Assembly (NCBI GenBank): GCA_020631735.1
Contig: CM036188.1
Location: 12,008,214 to 12,072,213 of the forward strand
Length of the DNA: 64,000 nucleotides
Reading direction: 5' to 3'
DNA from: Saccharum officinarum
Taxonomy: Eukaryota; Streptophyta; Magnoliopsida; Poales; Poaceae
Numbering within the stretch: position 1 is the stretch's first letter; every line of letters begins with the position of its first letter. The position numbers and the translations under genes were made by a program. Positions 1 to 11,937 of the stretch are shown in pieces. The notes beneath the pieces are model-generated. The model did not search any database, was not told the origin of the DNA, and worked only from the letters and a program-made list of their open reading frames with translations.

Positions 1-1341
1 TGTCGATGCTTAGCCCTGCTTAGTACGGTAGAAGTCGGGTGATTTCCGGTCATCCGCGAGATATAGGACTGGGTCGCGAGTGGCTTATGGCTATCGTGAT
101 GGAACCATGCTTTAAAATGAAGTTGAGACCGGGCGGGAGTTCGATGGTACAGCCGCAAGACACTTCACGTCTTGGGTGTGGAGCCATGCCCGTCTGAGTC
201 GTTTAAGGACCGATTCGCTGTACGTCCTTGAGTCATGTTGAACGCAGTCTAACACTTAGTTGGCCGGATAAGTCGTTCCGACCGCGAAGCCGAGTAATGT
301 GATTCAGGCCGGGAATCGAATGGTAGGTTGCTTCTTGGAGGAGAGAAAGGATGTGCTTGGGGACATTGGCGTGAGACCAAGGGGGGTTAAAGTCCCTATC
401 ACCTGGCAGAGTGTCGCCCTTGGGGTCCCGACATCATTCGGACCCGCGATTCCTGAATCATATGAAAAGGTGGCTTGTGCGACCCTGGCAGGGGCCTGCG
501 CGGTGAGTGTTAGAAATACCCCTCCAGCTGGATAGGAATTCGATTCGAATCGCCGTCGCTCCCGGTTAGTGAGCACTTGACTTGAGCAGCGGCAACGTAG
601 ATCTCATTAAATGAACTGGTGGTTAAGGGAATGATACAATGTTGCCACAATTCATACCTGCTCTGGATATAATGATGATAATTGTTTGATTATAATCAAG
701 TGCATGTTTAGTACAGGTGCTAAGATAGACGACAGGTAAATGCTAAAAATAACTGCTAGTACAGGTTATAAGAGTTTCAACTACTTATGCCTTTATGCAA
801 AATGTGGTGTCAGCTATCCTCTTGTGTAAGCCTTGCATAATCCTTGGTGTTATTTTATTTCTAGTTTTCGACGGGTAAGTCTAGCTGAGTACATTCCAGT
901 ACTCAGGGTTTATTCCCTCCTGTTGCAGATGACATGCTTTATCAGGGATTCTGCAAGACGTGTCTCCACCCTGCGGGTGATGATGACTAGATCACAAGGG
1001 CGTGATCGTCTTTATGTACTTTCCTCATGCTGTTGCGGGATGTCGATCATCCAGACTGGCAGTATTTAATTAACTAGTGTGTGTGTTATGCTTCCGCTAC
1101 TTTCAAACTTGGTTTGTAATATTTGCTACTCCGTGGTGTAAACTTATTTCGGAACTACTTGTGAAATGTAACGTACGATGTGTATGTTGAATGATGCGAT
1201 CCTGGTTGTAAGCAGTTTGGTTTGAAATCCTTCGTGATTTCGATTGACTACCGGGATTATATGGGCTCAAGTTTGAAAATTTGAGCGCTTCGGTGCTTGT
1301 TTTCGTACTTGTGCTCTTATAATTTGGTCGGTTCTGTTACA
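1..1341 (+). mobile_element. 3' part of a very long LTR (same family as the solo LTR at 1886-6453)
   Basis: This stretch aligns by eye, block by block, with the last 1.34 kb of the LTR at 1886-6453. The CGGTAGAAGT block is near 27 here and near 5143 there. The block with CCTTGCATAATCCTTGG and TACTCAGGGTTT is near 830-910 and 5895-5970. Both copies end alike (GGTTCTGTTACA here, GGTTCTGCCACA there). The 5' part lies outside the window. No gag or pol coding is visible, and short ORFs in it look like chance. The family name is not certain. Confidence 0.6.
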
Positions 1342-1624
1342 TGGTCCACCAACAATATTGCAGTAGCCTTCATGGCATACCTAATGATGGAGCTACCTAT
1401 ATAGAACCGTCATAGTTGGCTGAGACGGTAATAGATGCAGGACACCATCTCCATTCTCCTCACTATTTGCTTTCAGTCCTCCATAATCCTTTTTCTCTTC
1501 ATGGAGCTCCACTAGGTAGGGGCATTAATCCCTAATTTCCCTCCTCTCATGGATCCACCCCTGCAGTCTCGCTACACCTTTTCAAATTTCTGCCTTGGAC
1601 CATTTTGTCTTTAGGTATAGCTTA
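1342..1624. other. Unassigned intergenic sequence
   Basis: Nothing recognisable was found between the LTR end and the MITE. There is no primer-binding site directly after the LTR end and no long ORF. Confidence 0.4.
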
Positions 1625-1885
1625 TACTCCCTTCATGTTGGTAAAAGAAGTTGTTTTGGACAAGGTTTGAGTCAAACATTAGGAATATAAATCATGAATA
1701 ACTTTTAAGTTATTGAGTTTGGAAATGTGAAAACCATATGAATAGATTTGCCTTGAAATAAAAGTAGACGTATCACAGAAGATTTTCATAAAAGTAGACG
1801 CATATCACTTTTAAATAAATATTTTTATAGAAAAATAAAGTCAAAGTTACGCTTTGGAGACCATGTCGTTATCTAAAACGACTTC

Positions 1886-4800
1886 TGTAACACCCCTGGT
1901 GTTTCAAGCATGCTTAGCACCAAGATTAATACCTAAGAGGAATCAAATCAAAACCTAAGTTAAATTATTTTGTGCGTACCACTGTTAATAAAATCCGAAT
2001 AAAATATGCGTATTTATAAAACTGGTAGCTTTGATTGTTTGGCATGAAAAACAATCTTTATAAAAAAATTGTTAATATGAAATTAAGTTAAACTTTTTTT
2101 GTTAAGTCGGCAAACCTCTGAACGTATGTTTAAAAGTATTATTGTTTTGTCTAGTTAGATTGAGCAAACTAATTAAATGGCATTTAAATATTTTGTTCCC
2201 ATAAATATAAAGTGTGGACCTTGCATGGGATGCTTGTTGGGCGAAACCGTTGAGGGTTAGACCTTTTAAAAATTAGAGTTAAAGTGCTAATAGTGGTTAG
2301 CCCGAACTGAACCCTAGTCCATCCTAAGTCTGAAGGAGCAATTGACAACGCTTCTTTGGCGTTTTAATTCTAGCGAAAACGTTCAACCATTGGCCTCGTG
2401 TTTTTACTCTATCGATTGCTTCTAAGTAAGCACTTGGGCGTAGTTTAGGTTGAGGATGAGTTGGGGGTCGCGTTGCTCTCTTATAATTGCCGGAACATCG
2501 CTAGAACGCGTTGTTGGCCAGTTAGTTCTTAACCTTGGGCACTGGTTGGCAGTCCCAAGTTGGCGCGTCTCTAACTTCTTCTCTAGATCACCTTTGTCTG
2601 AGTTTGTTGTCCCTATTAGTAGCCGTATGTACCTTCTTGAGCCGTGTCGGTTGGTTTAGTGTCAACTGAGCTAGCTTAGTTTTTGGGGTCGCTCTTGGAA
2701 GCGTGCACTGCGCGGGTTTTGGCCGTTCGGCCCGGTGGCCGCGGTCACCGCGCGTGGGTGGGCGCTGCTGGTGCCTGACTCCAGCTGTGGCCTGGCCACT
2801 GTTGCTGGACTGCCCGCGTGTCTGCTCTTTGTCGCGCGGCGTCGGTGGCCTCACGCTGGCCGGCTCTGCTTGTTGGCCCCGCGCCCGTTGCTCCACTGCC
2901 GCCTTTGGTCGCGTCGCATGTGCGCCGTGCCACGCTCTGGCCAGCACTGGCCGCCCGCCTACCGCGTCGGCTGGCCCGCTGCTCTGTCGCATCTGCGCGG
3001 TTGCGTGCTGACCCAGGTCGATGCCGCGGCCATCGCTGCGGGGTCAACACGTCGCCGCCCCGCCCTCCATTCACTTGTCTCGACAGGCTACCGTATTTGC
3101 GTCTGTCGCTGCAGTTTGGTCGTCTGGCCCCGGCCACAGAGGCGATGTGATGCGGCTCTGCGTGGTTTGCCCCCGCTAGCCGCCACCGGTGAGCCTGCTC
3201 GGGCTCTGCCCTCCTGTCGTGCGCGTCCCGCCACGGCCCCCCTGTCTCATCGACTGTGCACGTGCTCGCATTGCCATCGTCAGGTGAGGCCGCCCTGCTT
3301 TAATGTGCCCCACCACCGAGCTCATCCGCATGCCTTCCCCCGCAACGTGGCCTCGGCCTAGGCACCGCGCCCGCCTTTTCCAGTTCACTTAGCCTTGGTT
3401 CCCCAGGCCATCTCCTCACATTAGTAGGGAACATAGGGAGTGAACTAGCCGCCCCAATCTTTTGAGGCCTAGCCGAGCTCTCTGCCCGACCAATTTCGGA
3501 ATTTTTGAGCTGCCGGTCATCTTGTCGTCGTAACAGAGCGAGCTTTGGGGTAGGACTCTATGTTCGATTTTAGTTCGATTCCTTGAGCTCGTAGACTAAT
3601 TGTGACCCTCCGGTGTTGGTGCTCGCCTTATCTCCGCCTGGGATGCCGCCAGTGGTTAGCTGACGCGCCAGTGTCCGCCCGGAGCACCGCCGCCCCGCTA
3701 GCTCGCACGTGGCCAGACTTCCCCAGGTTTTCCCTGCCTCAACCGACTACGCAGCAAGCTTCGAGGTAAGTTCCTCCTGCTCCCTTGCAATCGCTATCAT
3801 CCTCACTAGGCGTAGGGTCGTCGAAATAGTGTCGGCACCATGGCGGGTGGTCCGCCAGCACGGGCAGGGTGTTAGGAGTCACCGTTTGCCTTTCAACCAC
3901 CGCTCAGGGCTTTGTTTTGGCCCCGCGGTGCTTGTCGTCCGTCTCGCCGGGCCGGTGCTGCGCTCGGTGGGTCGGCGTGGCCTTGCCCTGTTGCGAAGGC
4001 GACTTACTTCAAGGTTGTTTGTGCAAGTCACGTCTCTTGTGCAATAGTGAGCAGAGGTGCCATGTAATAACCGAATAGTTTGGGGGTTCTTCTGCAAAAG
4101 AGCGAACACGCGCGCGGGCTCCTCGCTGTGGGCCACTTGCTGGGCTGGCTGCGCCGCGCACGTCCGTGCCCTGGCTTGGACCGAACCCGAGCCGTTGGGC
4201 CGAAAGCCGGGCACGCAGGCCCTTTTTCCTTTCCTAGCGTTTTAATCATTTTTCTTTTTCTTAAAGTAGCTATAAACTTGCAAAACTGATATCTAAACGT
4301 GTAGGAGCTCAAAAATTATAAAACCAATTTTGTTAGCTTCCTAAAATCAGGATCTATCTGTTAGTATGCTTTTATCCGTATAGTGGTATAATATTTTTAG
4401 GAGTTTGCTAATGATTCTAAAATGCTTAATATTGCTAAGAATAAACTTGTGAGAATTTTTTGTAAGAAAATGGTAAAAGTGTTGGCTCTAAAAATTTTAC
4501 AGTAAACTCCTAATATCATTATCCACTCTATAATTTTTATAGCTCTAATATAATTAGTTTGCTAGGATAGTTAATGAGCCCTAGTTTAAATATCTATTAA
4601 ATCGATAACATGGATAAAGCAACATATTGGGTTCGAGTAACTAAAACACGTGTCGGGAAATGACGCTATACTCGTCGACGGGGTTACCGGACCAGTACGT
4701 TAGCCATTAGAGCTAGCTCGTTAGCTTGAGAGAACGAAATCATACTTGAGCTCTGTGGTTGCCGTTGATTATTACGTTCCCCGTTGCATTCACGTATGTC

Positions 4801-4995
4801 GTATAGGAACACCGATGGAGTGTGAAGCCACCTGGAGTAGCAGAAGCAGATGGTGCCTCGCTGATCAAGCCACCCTGATGGAATGCTGACTTTTAGTTAA
4901 ATCATACCCAGGCAAGCCCCGGTGCATAACCCCTATTATTCTGCACTTTAATTTATGCTTGTGCATTAAGTTTAAAAGAAGTTGAATGAAACCCA

Positions 4996-5083
<88 letters not shown>

Positions 5084-6453
5084 TTATCCTATGAGTCTCA
5101 CTAGGATGATAGGATCATGTAGCGTGCTATGCTATAGGATTCCGGTAGAAGTCCAGTGATTACCTGTCACTTGCGAGAGATAGAAAATATATTATTTTTA
5201 TTATTATCATATTACTATCACATGGAATATGTATGAATAATAATTGGAGACCGGGCGGAACGGGCTTGGATGGACTTAGACTTGGTTGGGCAACAGAGCG
5301 GGGCTCTGGTTACATTTGTTCCGCCTGTGTCGATTAAGGACCGTTCGTTGCATTGGATTCCTTAGTCAGGTCACAGATCTACTTGTCCCGAGCATATACT
5401 TGCTTATGAGGGCAGGAAGACTTGTTTATCTCTTGTCATGGGTTCCGGCTCTTTCCGGATCGGCTTTTTAGGTGGTTATATATATTGGGTTGAGGAGGTC
5501 TAAGCACCATACTGAGGTCAGGCCTGCAGTGTTGGGGGCTTAGAGTCCGAGCTTGGACAGGGACCTGGACCCCATGATAGGAGTGGAACGGGTTGGTCTT
5601 GCTTGTGCCCGGGGTACAAGCAAGACGTGTATTTTTGGGGCACCCAGCTGGGCACATTGATTCACGAATCGTCGTCAAATTGACGGTCCGACATGACTAT
5701 AATCTGGCATCGTAGTAAGAACTATGAAAGATGGTGAAAATACTCTGATTGCTTACCACCTGCTTGAAAGTAGTTTTGGTGCTTACATAGAACGGTCGGT
5801 TAATGAACTAATGAAGACTGCTAATAAAAATAAATATAAGGATGCATTTTTAGTAATGCTTCTTGTGGTGCAATAAACCAACAAGCCAGAAAGCCTTGCA
5901 TAATCCTTGGAGTCTTTTCTTTTCTCCTGATGGGTAAGTCTTGTGGAATACAATTGAGTACTCAGGGTTTGTTCTACCCTGTTGCAGGTGACAGGTGTTT
6001 ATAGAGCTGACACTTGTGTGTGAAAACCTCCTGGGGGCTCAGCGATGATTTCCTTTACTTGCGGATGTAGAGTTTATTTAAAACTTCCATCAAGTGTTTT
6101 ACGAAGGAAAGAATTATAACATGTTACCATGCTTATAAAGGTTCATCATGTTAATGTTAACTTATTATTAAATGATTTTATTTTCGCTGAACTATGATAA
6201 CATTTTATATTCCGCTGTTATAATCAAATAATGAATTACTCTGATGTATGCTAAAAGTGATGTAAGAAATGACAAGGATGTTATAAACTTTACTCTCTTA
6301 TTTGTGATCCTGATGTAAAAATGTGGATCTTCGAGTTCTTCTTTGCGGTGTGCTCAACGGAATTGCATAGTTTAATGTTCTCCCTTGGGTACTTAGTATC
6401 TAATGGAAGATGAGTACTCTTGGGAGGGCATTAGATTAGGCGGTTCTGCCACA
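1886..6453 (+). mobile_element. Solo LTR, 4.57 kb, of a large LTR retrotransposon
   Basis: It begins TGTAACACCCC and ends TTCTGCCACA. It is flanked by the 5-bp direct repeat ACTTC (1881-1885) / ACATC (6454-6458), with one mismatch. The undisturbed left end of the host MITE predicts ACTTC followed by TTTTACCAA at the insertion site, which matches the flanks. No gag-pol lies inside or beside it, so it looks like a solo LTR. It has GC-rich blocks at about 2700-3400 and 3650-4230 and a TA repeat near 5 kb. LTRs of this size are known from non-autonomous LARD-type elements in grasses, but family assignment is inference. Confidence 0.7.
4997..5081. repeat. (TA)n microsatellite
   Basis: An almost pure TA run of about 85 bp inside the long LTR. 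Confidence 0.95.
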
Positions 6454-6478
6454 ACATCTTTTACCAACCTGGAGGGAG

Positions 6479-6723
6479 TACTCCATCCGTCCTGTAATAT
6501 AGTGTATTCTAGTATTTAAAATTTGTCCTCAAATATAATGCATTCTAGAGGACCAAACCCAATTTTACATTATATACTTTCCATTTATCAACCAATAAGT
6601 ATTAATCGTGTTGATGATAGTATCTGATTAGAAAATAAAATGAGGGTACATGTGTCTTTTATGTTCTCTCTTAATTTGTCTTGAAATTCCTAGAATGTAC
6701 TGTATTACAGGAGAGAGTGAGTA
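6479..6723. mobile_element. Stowaway-like MITE, directly abutting the previous one
   Basis: The left end TACTCCATCCGTCCTGTAAT is matched by an inverted right end ending ACAGGAGAGAGTGAGTA. TA lies at both borders, and the left TA is shared with the neighbouring MITE. Internally, the blocks around GTGTATTCTAG and CTAGAATGTACTG continue the inverted repeat to about 30 bp. The length of 245 bp is typical of non-autonomous Mariner-type elements. Confidence 0.75.
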
Positions 6724-7609
6724 CACGATTATTGAGGTTATAGAAACAGTTTTGTAAAGTTATGCTTAACAAGATTACAAGTAACTTGCATGACTGAGTT
6801 GCAATAGTGATACAAATAAACGTAGTTTCCGGATCTCTCTTTCATCATAGTTGTCCTCATTTCCATGACTACTAAGATGAGCCTATGGCCCCATTTTTTT
6901 TATCACACCATCATTACTAAAAATTACAGCTAAAATTAAACAGTAACTCACGTGTAAATCAAACTCCCTCTAATTCTGGTATAAACAAGCTAAGGTTAAT
7001 GTAGAAATTCAAGTGTTAGCAAGCTATAAAATGCGAATTTCTTTACCCTCTGTGCGGCAAAATCTAAAACACTAAAATTTAAGTATTGGAGTCGTCAACA
7101 CTCAGATAAGATTTAGATTTTCCTTTTTATTTATTATTGTGAGGCACAAGCCACCTCAGTGGCAAATTGGGTTGTGTGACTACTAGCGAAGTAGCAATTT
7201 TTTTTAAACACTAGCGAAGTAGCAACTGGCCTGGATCTGCTATGGTCTGGGCCTCGAGACCACTAGGAGGTTGCGGCCTAATCTTCCTCTGGGCCTCACA
7301 TGGATGACGCCACCGCCATCCATGTAAACTCTCTTAGTCTCTATTTTACCCGCCTCGACCAATGATCATTCATTGTAACGGTTATGCATCTCAAAATATG
7401 TTTATGTAGTACTCCAAACGGCAACAAAAAAGTGACGTTTTGGTATTGTTTTAAGTCCATCAAAATTTGGATGCATAATATATATTTGTTTATATGTTTA
7501 CTTAAATAATTCCGAATGATACAAATAGATATGTATCATTCAAATATAGGTTCACAAAACCAACTGGGGTTTCTCGTGGGGGAACCTGTTCACGTATTTT
7601 CTTAGATTT
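6724..7609. other. Unassigned AT-rich intergenic sequence
   Basis: No gene or element was recognised. A short direct repeat, ACTAGCGAAGTAGCAA, occurs twice near 7180 and 7210. Confidence 0.35.
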
Positions 7610-7826
7610 ATTCCGGGATTTAGCAGCACTTTTCTTTCAGTGGTAGATGACGTGGTCGTCGATAGCGAGACGCCTGTGGTGACTTCGTCAATCTCGAGTT
7701 TGCCGGTCTAAATAAGTTCTTCGGAGGTGCTTGTAGGGGTTGGGTGTGCGTGTGTGCGTTTATAAGGGTGAGTGTGCGCTCGTGTATGTGAGCGTCTGCG
7801 TCTGTAACTGAGTCTCGCAAAAAATA
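7610..7826 (+). mobile_element. LINE-type 3' tail fragment
   Basis: It contains the GT-rich run GTGCGTGTGTGCGTTTATA, then GTGAGCGTCTGCGTCTGTA, ending in a short A-rich tail near 7820. This is the look of 5'-truncated non-LTR retrotransposon 3' ends common in grasses. A related tail is present at 38797-38960. No coding remains. Confidence 0.4.
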
Positions 7827-8018
7827 TAGATTCACAAAGACATACTTTTGCTATGCTCAATAAATATATTATATATATATAAAAAGATGCCGGTTAAACT
7901 TATATTTTGGACGTCATGTCCACGTCTATTTGTGAACAGAGTATACCCGTGGGTCAAATCTAATATAGAATAAAAGCCAAGTCAAACAATACAACACAAG
8001 TTAAAACGGAAACGTTCT

Positions 8019-8996
8019 AATCCGAGCGTTCGGATGCTGCATCCACTCTCAGCGTCACCCGCGCCACATCCGCCCATGCCACCCCGACCTGGCCCTCTCT
8101 GTGCACTGTCGGCTAACTCCGTGTTGCCGGCGAGGTCAACGGTGACCTCCACACACCACCTGCTTGCCCTCTGCGTGTGCCGTCGCCTGTGCTGCCCCAA
8201 CACCCGCCCTCTGTGCACTGCCGTCCAGCTCCACATTGCCGGGGAGCTCCACGCCACCGGCGAGCACACCAGTGACCTCCACACGCCGCTGATGAGCCTT
8301 CATTTGCGAAGCAACAAGGAGATGTTTGTGCTGAAAGAGTATATTGCAAACATATGTTTCAAGTATTTCAGGTGTTTTAGAGGGATGTTGAGTGTTTTAT
8401 ATCGATGTTGCAAAAGTACATTGGGATATTGCACATGTTGCAATGACAAAATACGTATGTTGTAAGCTCATGTTTCAAGTGTTTTAGGCGTTTCAGATGT
8501 AGCAAATGTTTCATCTAGATGAATCAAAAGTAGATCTTGGTATTGCACATGTTGCAATGGCTATACACGTATGTTTCAAGTGTTTCATCTATTTTAGATG
8601 TATGTTGTAAATATTTCATCTAGATGTTTCAAAAGTAGATTTGGTATTGCTATGGCGGTACACGCGTGTTTTAAGCGCATGTTTCAAGTGTTTTATCTGT
8701 TTTAGATGAATGTTGCAAGTATTTCATTTGATGTTTCAAAAGTAGATCTCGGGGAAGCACATGCTGCTGCTTCTAGTGCGCCGCCATGGGTCACTGTGCG
8801 CGCCTGCTGCTGGTGGTGCTACTGCATGCATGTGGGCACGTGAAACGGAGCAGGCTCGGGTGGTTGCTGCCCATGTGTGGGCCCGCGTAGCCTCCGGAGC
8901 GGGATGGGTGTGGAGTGAGGGAGCTACGTACGTCAGGCGTGGGCGTGGGAGCACCGTCCGACGCTAGCGTCCCGGATCGGACGTCCGGGCGCTTGC
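8019..8996. mobile_element. Non-autonomous element with internal ~100-bp repeats (family also at 18.0-19.35 kb)
   Basis: The ends show an imperfect inverted match: GAGCGTTCGGATGC near 8020, and AAGCGCCCGGACGTC read on the minus strand at the right end. The left third is GC-rich and resembles a gene fragment but has no recognisable product. The middle is a series of degenerate repeats rich in ATGTTTCAAGTGTTT. The same architecture, and the same wording of the repeats, is present at about 18020-19350. Superfamily is uncertain; the GC-rich part could be captured host sequence. Confidence 0.45.
8432..8752. repeat. Three degenerate ~100-bp tandem repeats
   Basis: Three consecutive units each run from a CACATGTTGCAATG-like start through GTTTCAAGTGTTT and end in CAAAAGTAGAT, with later units diverged. 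Confidence 0.6.
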
Positions 8997-9185
8997 AAGT
9001 CCGAAGTTGAATTTATCTTATTTTTTCTTAATATGCAAAACGGTACCAAAATAATGTCACTTAAGTTATGTTTTTCTGTGCAAGCTACTATATAACTATC
9101 ATGCTGACTTTAAAGTCGCATTGTAATACTTACTGTAAGCTAATTTTGGAACTCATTCTTTGTTTATATACCTATTCTTACTTGA

Positions 9186-9423
9186 TACTCCCTCTGTCTC
9201 TAAATATCTGTTGTTTGCATTTCCCAAGAAACAACTTTGACTAAATATATATTAAAAAATATTAATATTTATGGTACATAATTAGTATCATTGGAAAAGT
9301 CTTTGAATCTAGTTTTTAATAAATTTATTTGGAGATACAAATATTGAACGTATTTTCTATAAATCGAGTCAAACATGTGACATGTACATCAACGACGACA
9401 TTTAATAAGGGACGGATGAAGTA
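9186..9423. mobile_element. Stowaway-like MITE
   Basis: The left end TACTCCCTCTGTCTCTAAAT is matched by the inverted right end AAGGGACGGATGAAGTA, with TA borders. The internal sequence is AT-rich, about 238 bp. Confidence 0.75.
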
Positions 9424-9470
9424 TTTTTATATATTTGATCTGTACTGAAAATTGAGCATGTTTTTTATTA

Positions 9471-10958
9471 GAGTAAAACACGTCTGTGCCCCTAAATTTA
9501 GGAGGCGATGCCATGGTCCCAAACTTTCAATTTTGGATTTTTGGTCTCTAAACTTGTTCCGGGCGCCCGCACTACTCCATCTAAGTCCTAAACTTTGTCT
9601 AAAATTACATATCTAGAACCCTATAAACTTGCTAAACTAACCACATAAGGTATTTAAACTTGCATGACAGTGCCGTCTAGATCTCTAACTTTCAAAAATA
9701 TAGATGCAGGTCTTCAAACTTGCTAATCGGGTCACATGAGGTACATTTTCATACAATTCGTGCTAATATTGGCATTCTCGGGCCATCAAATGGAAGAGAT
9801 AATTAAATTTATTAGGTTTTAAACTTCTACTTTTGTTTAGAATTTAAGCATTATTTTTCCCTTGCTTCCAAAAAAAATTAAAGAAACACTTATGGCAACC
9901 CTTCAAGTCGGCGAAATTTATAAAATGCTCCGCGCACGTATTGAACAGTATAATAGGAAAGCAGGGATTAAGAATATCGGTCCAACTTATCGATGTCTGT
10001 GATACTTTTGTGGCTATTAATTCTGCACATACCATGTGGGGCACACACGTAGTCTCTGTCTCATCTCCTTTCGCACACCCTGTCGTGACGCCGTCACCAC
10101 TCTCTTTGTGTTGTTGCAGCCCAAGCACTAGCGCAACAATAGTTGGAGCACCTCCGAGCAGCAGAAGCACCATGGCCGCCATGACCAGTGGCAATGGCTG
10201 GCCTCCACACACTCCCTCCTTTCCTCCACACGCCTATATCTAGCTTATCCACAACCAAGGCCTGACGGCGGCCGGTCGTGGGTGAGTCAGACTCCTTGCC
10301 CTGGGCTCTAGCGACGACCAGATCCACGCTCTGACAAGGCCTAGCTTGTTGTACACTGTTGTTCGGATTCCACCAAACCCTGTTCGCTTGTCTTATAATT
10401 CATACTTTTCAGTTTATTTTTTTAGCCGGAATAATATTTTTCTCTCACAACAAATAAGCGAACAGTACTTTCAGCCATGACTTTTCAGCGAAGTGAACGG
10501 ACTAGATAGAGTAGACCGGGAAGGAGATGAGAAAGGGATGGCATGTGGGCCCAAATGTACACAGGTAGCAGCCATACAAACAATTTATTGCAAACAATAG
10601 TAATTTAGGCCTCATGTTGCCTGATTAGCATGTTTCACTTGAATTTGTAGTTTTAGAAGTTGATGGCACTGTCGTGCAAGTTTAGGCACCTCATGTGGTG
10701 TGTTTAGTAAGTTTGGGGATCTAGGTATGCAACTTTGGAAGTTTGAAACATAGATGGAACCACCCTACAAGTTTATGTATTAGACCCGGCCAACATTTTA
10801 GCTCCACGTTAGTGCTAAGTTAACGTGCCACGTCAGTATATGAAGCGGGTCAAAACCCGTTTAGATGAGTGCTCGAGCCCAAGACAAGTTTAGCGACCCC
10901 GGAATCAAATTGATGATAAGTATGTTCCAAATTTAAGGACTACCAATGTATTATACCC
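9471..10958. mobile_element. MULE-like non-autonomous element with long inverted repeats
   Basis: The first and last ~300 bp are diverged inverted repeats of each other. For example, AAACTTGCATGACAGTGCC near 9660 is matched on the minus strand by AAACTTGCACGACAGTGCC near 10680. The termini are GAGTAAAACACGT and, inverted, GGGTATAATACAT. A 9-bp direct repeat flanks it: TTTTTATTA (9462-9470) and TTTTTCTTA (10959-10967), one mismatch. Long TIRs with a 9-bp duplication are the hallmark of Mutator-like elements. The core (about 9840-10330) is gene-like in composition but has no product I recognise. A hAT-type MITE sits in it. Confidence 0.65.
10378..10500. mobile_element. hAT-type MITE
   Basis: The left end CCCTGTTCGCTTGTC is matched by the inverted right end AGCGAAGTGAACGG. 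Internal words such as TTTTCAGTTTATTTTTTTAGCC are typical of this short grass MITE family. It is nested in the MULE-like element. Confidence 0.55.
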
Positions 10959-10967
10959 TTTTTCTTA

Positions 10968-11937
10968 TGTTATTCAGCGCATGAGAGAGGTCCATGGATA
11001 TCATCTTTATGGGTGAGTCAGCTGTATAACGGATATTTAAGCAATGATTTCGATCAAGCTTAAGGGCAAGCTCTATGCATAAAAAAGTAGCAATGCATCC
11101 CTTTTGATTAATAAGATGATATTTTCCGGTTTGTGGCAACACCTTTAGGCACTGTGGCTGGGGTCCACCAGCATGTGCCATGGGATGAAGTCGAACTAAA
11201 CATAGTGTCATATCTGTTGAGTTCCATGAGGAAACTGAATGAAGTTGTGGTTTCCAACATGAAGGAGTCGAGGAAGCCAAAGTTTAGACAGAGAACCAAT
11301 CTCCAGAGCTGAAACTTGCACTGCAGGAATGAATCCACAAGAAATTTCAGGGAAAGAGCCAATCCTTGTATACAAATTAACGTTTTTCCAGTTGGAGCCG
11401 CTGGGGTGTCTGAAATCTTGAAGAGAAGAGATCACGTCGGCCTTCCCTCATTGGCTGAAAGTGTGTGCTCAAGGCATGTCGTTGGAGAGTGTTTCTGTTT
11501 CTGAGACAGATGCATGGCATAAACACAGTGCTGAATGAGATGAGACAGAGTCTGCACTCAAGTTTTACGTCGTCTGGTAAGGATCAGGAATACAGACCTC
11601 ATTGGTGTTGGGGACATGGAGAAGTAGTTTGCATTCACTTGGTTTGTAACGCAATCAAACAGAACTCTCATAGTTCTGTACACGTATATTGTACAAAAAC
11701 AGTTATATAATCTACCAAAACGTCTGCTCATGCTAAAAATGCATGGAAAAGCACCTCCTAAGATGTTCCTGAAACATGATTTAGCATGTTTTACTGCTAC
11801 TACTTACTTGTTGCTATTCATCTGAAACTATGTAATGACCTCCCTTATCATCCTATCTGTTGGGTACACGTGAACACGCTATTATCATAAATATCAATCT
11901 ATCTAATTAAGTAGCGTCGATGGAGTTGAGGATGGAT
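10968..11937. other. Unassigned sequence downstream of the lipid-transfer protein gene
   Basis: Open frames of 60-110 codons occur on both strands around 10950-11510, but none has domain content I recognise. It may hold decayed gene or transposon remnants. Confidence 0.3.

Larger units (their letters stand above)
1625..6480. mobile_element. Stowaway-like (Tc1/Mariner type) MITE, split by an LTR insertion
   Basis: The left end begins TACTCCCTTCATGTTGG. The right end, read on the minus strand, begins TACTCCCTCCAGGTTGG, so they form terminal inverted repeats of more than 30 bp with TA at the outer edges. About 260 bp of MITE lies left of the LTR and only about 27 bp right of it, so the LTR landed inside the right terminal repeat. 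CTCCCTCC-type ends with TA target duplication are typical of grass Stowaway-like MITEs. Confidence 0.7.

Noticed and set aside
2588..4312. Several 100-200 codon open frames on both strands, suggesting genes
   Set aside because: They sit in the GC-rich parts of the long LTR, overlap on both strands, have no recognisable domains and show simple base composition bias.
9844..10243. A secreted or membrane protein gene (hydrophobic N-terminal stretch on the minus strand)
   Set aside because: It lies in the core of a MULE-like element, with competing frames on both strands and no family resemblance.
10951..11504. Decayed receptor or lectin gene on the minus strand
   Set aside because: Open frames exist, but I could not match any motif confidently.
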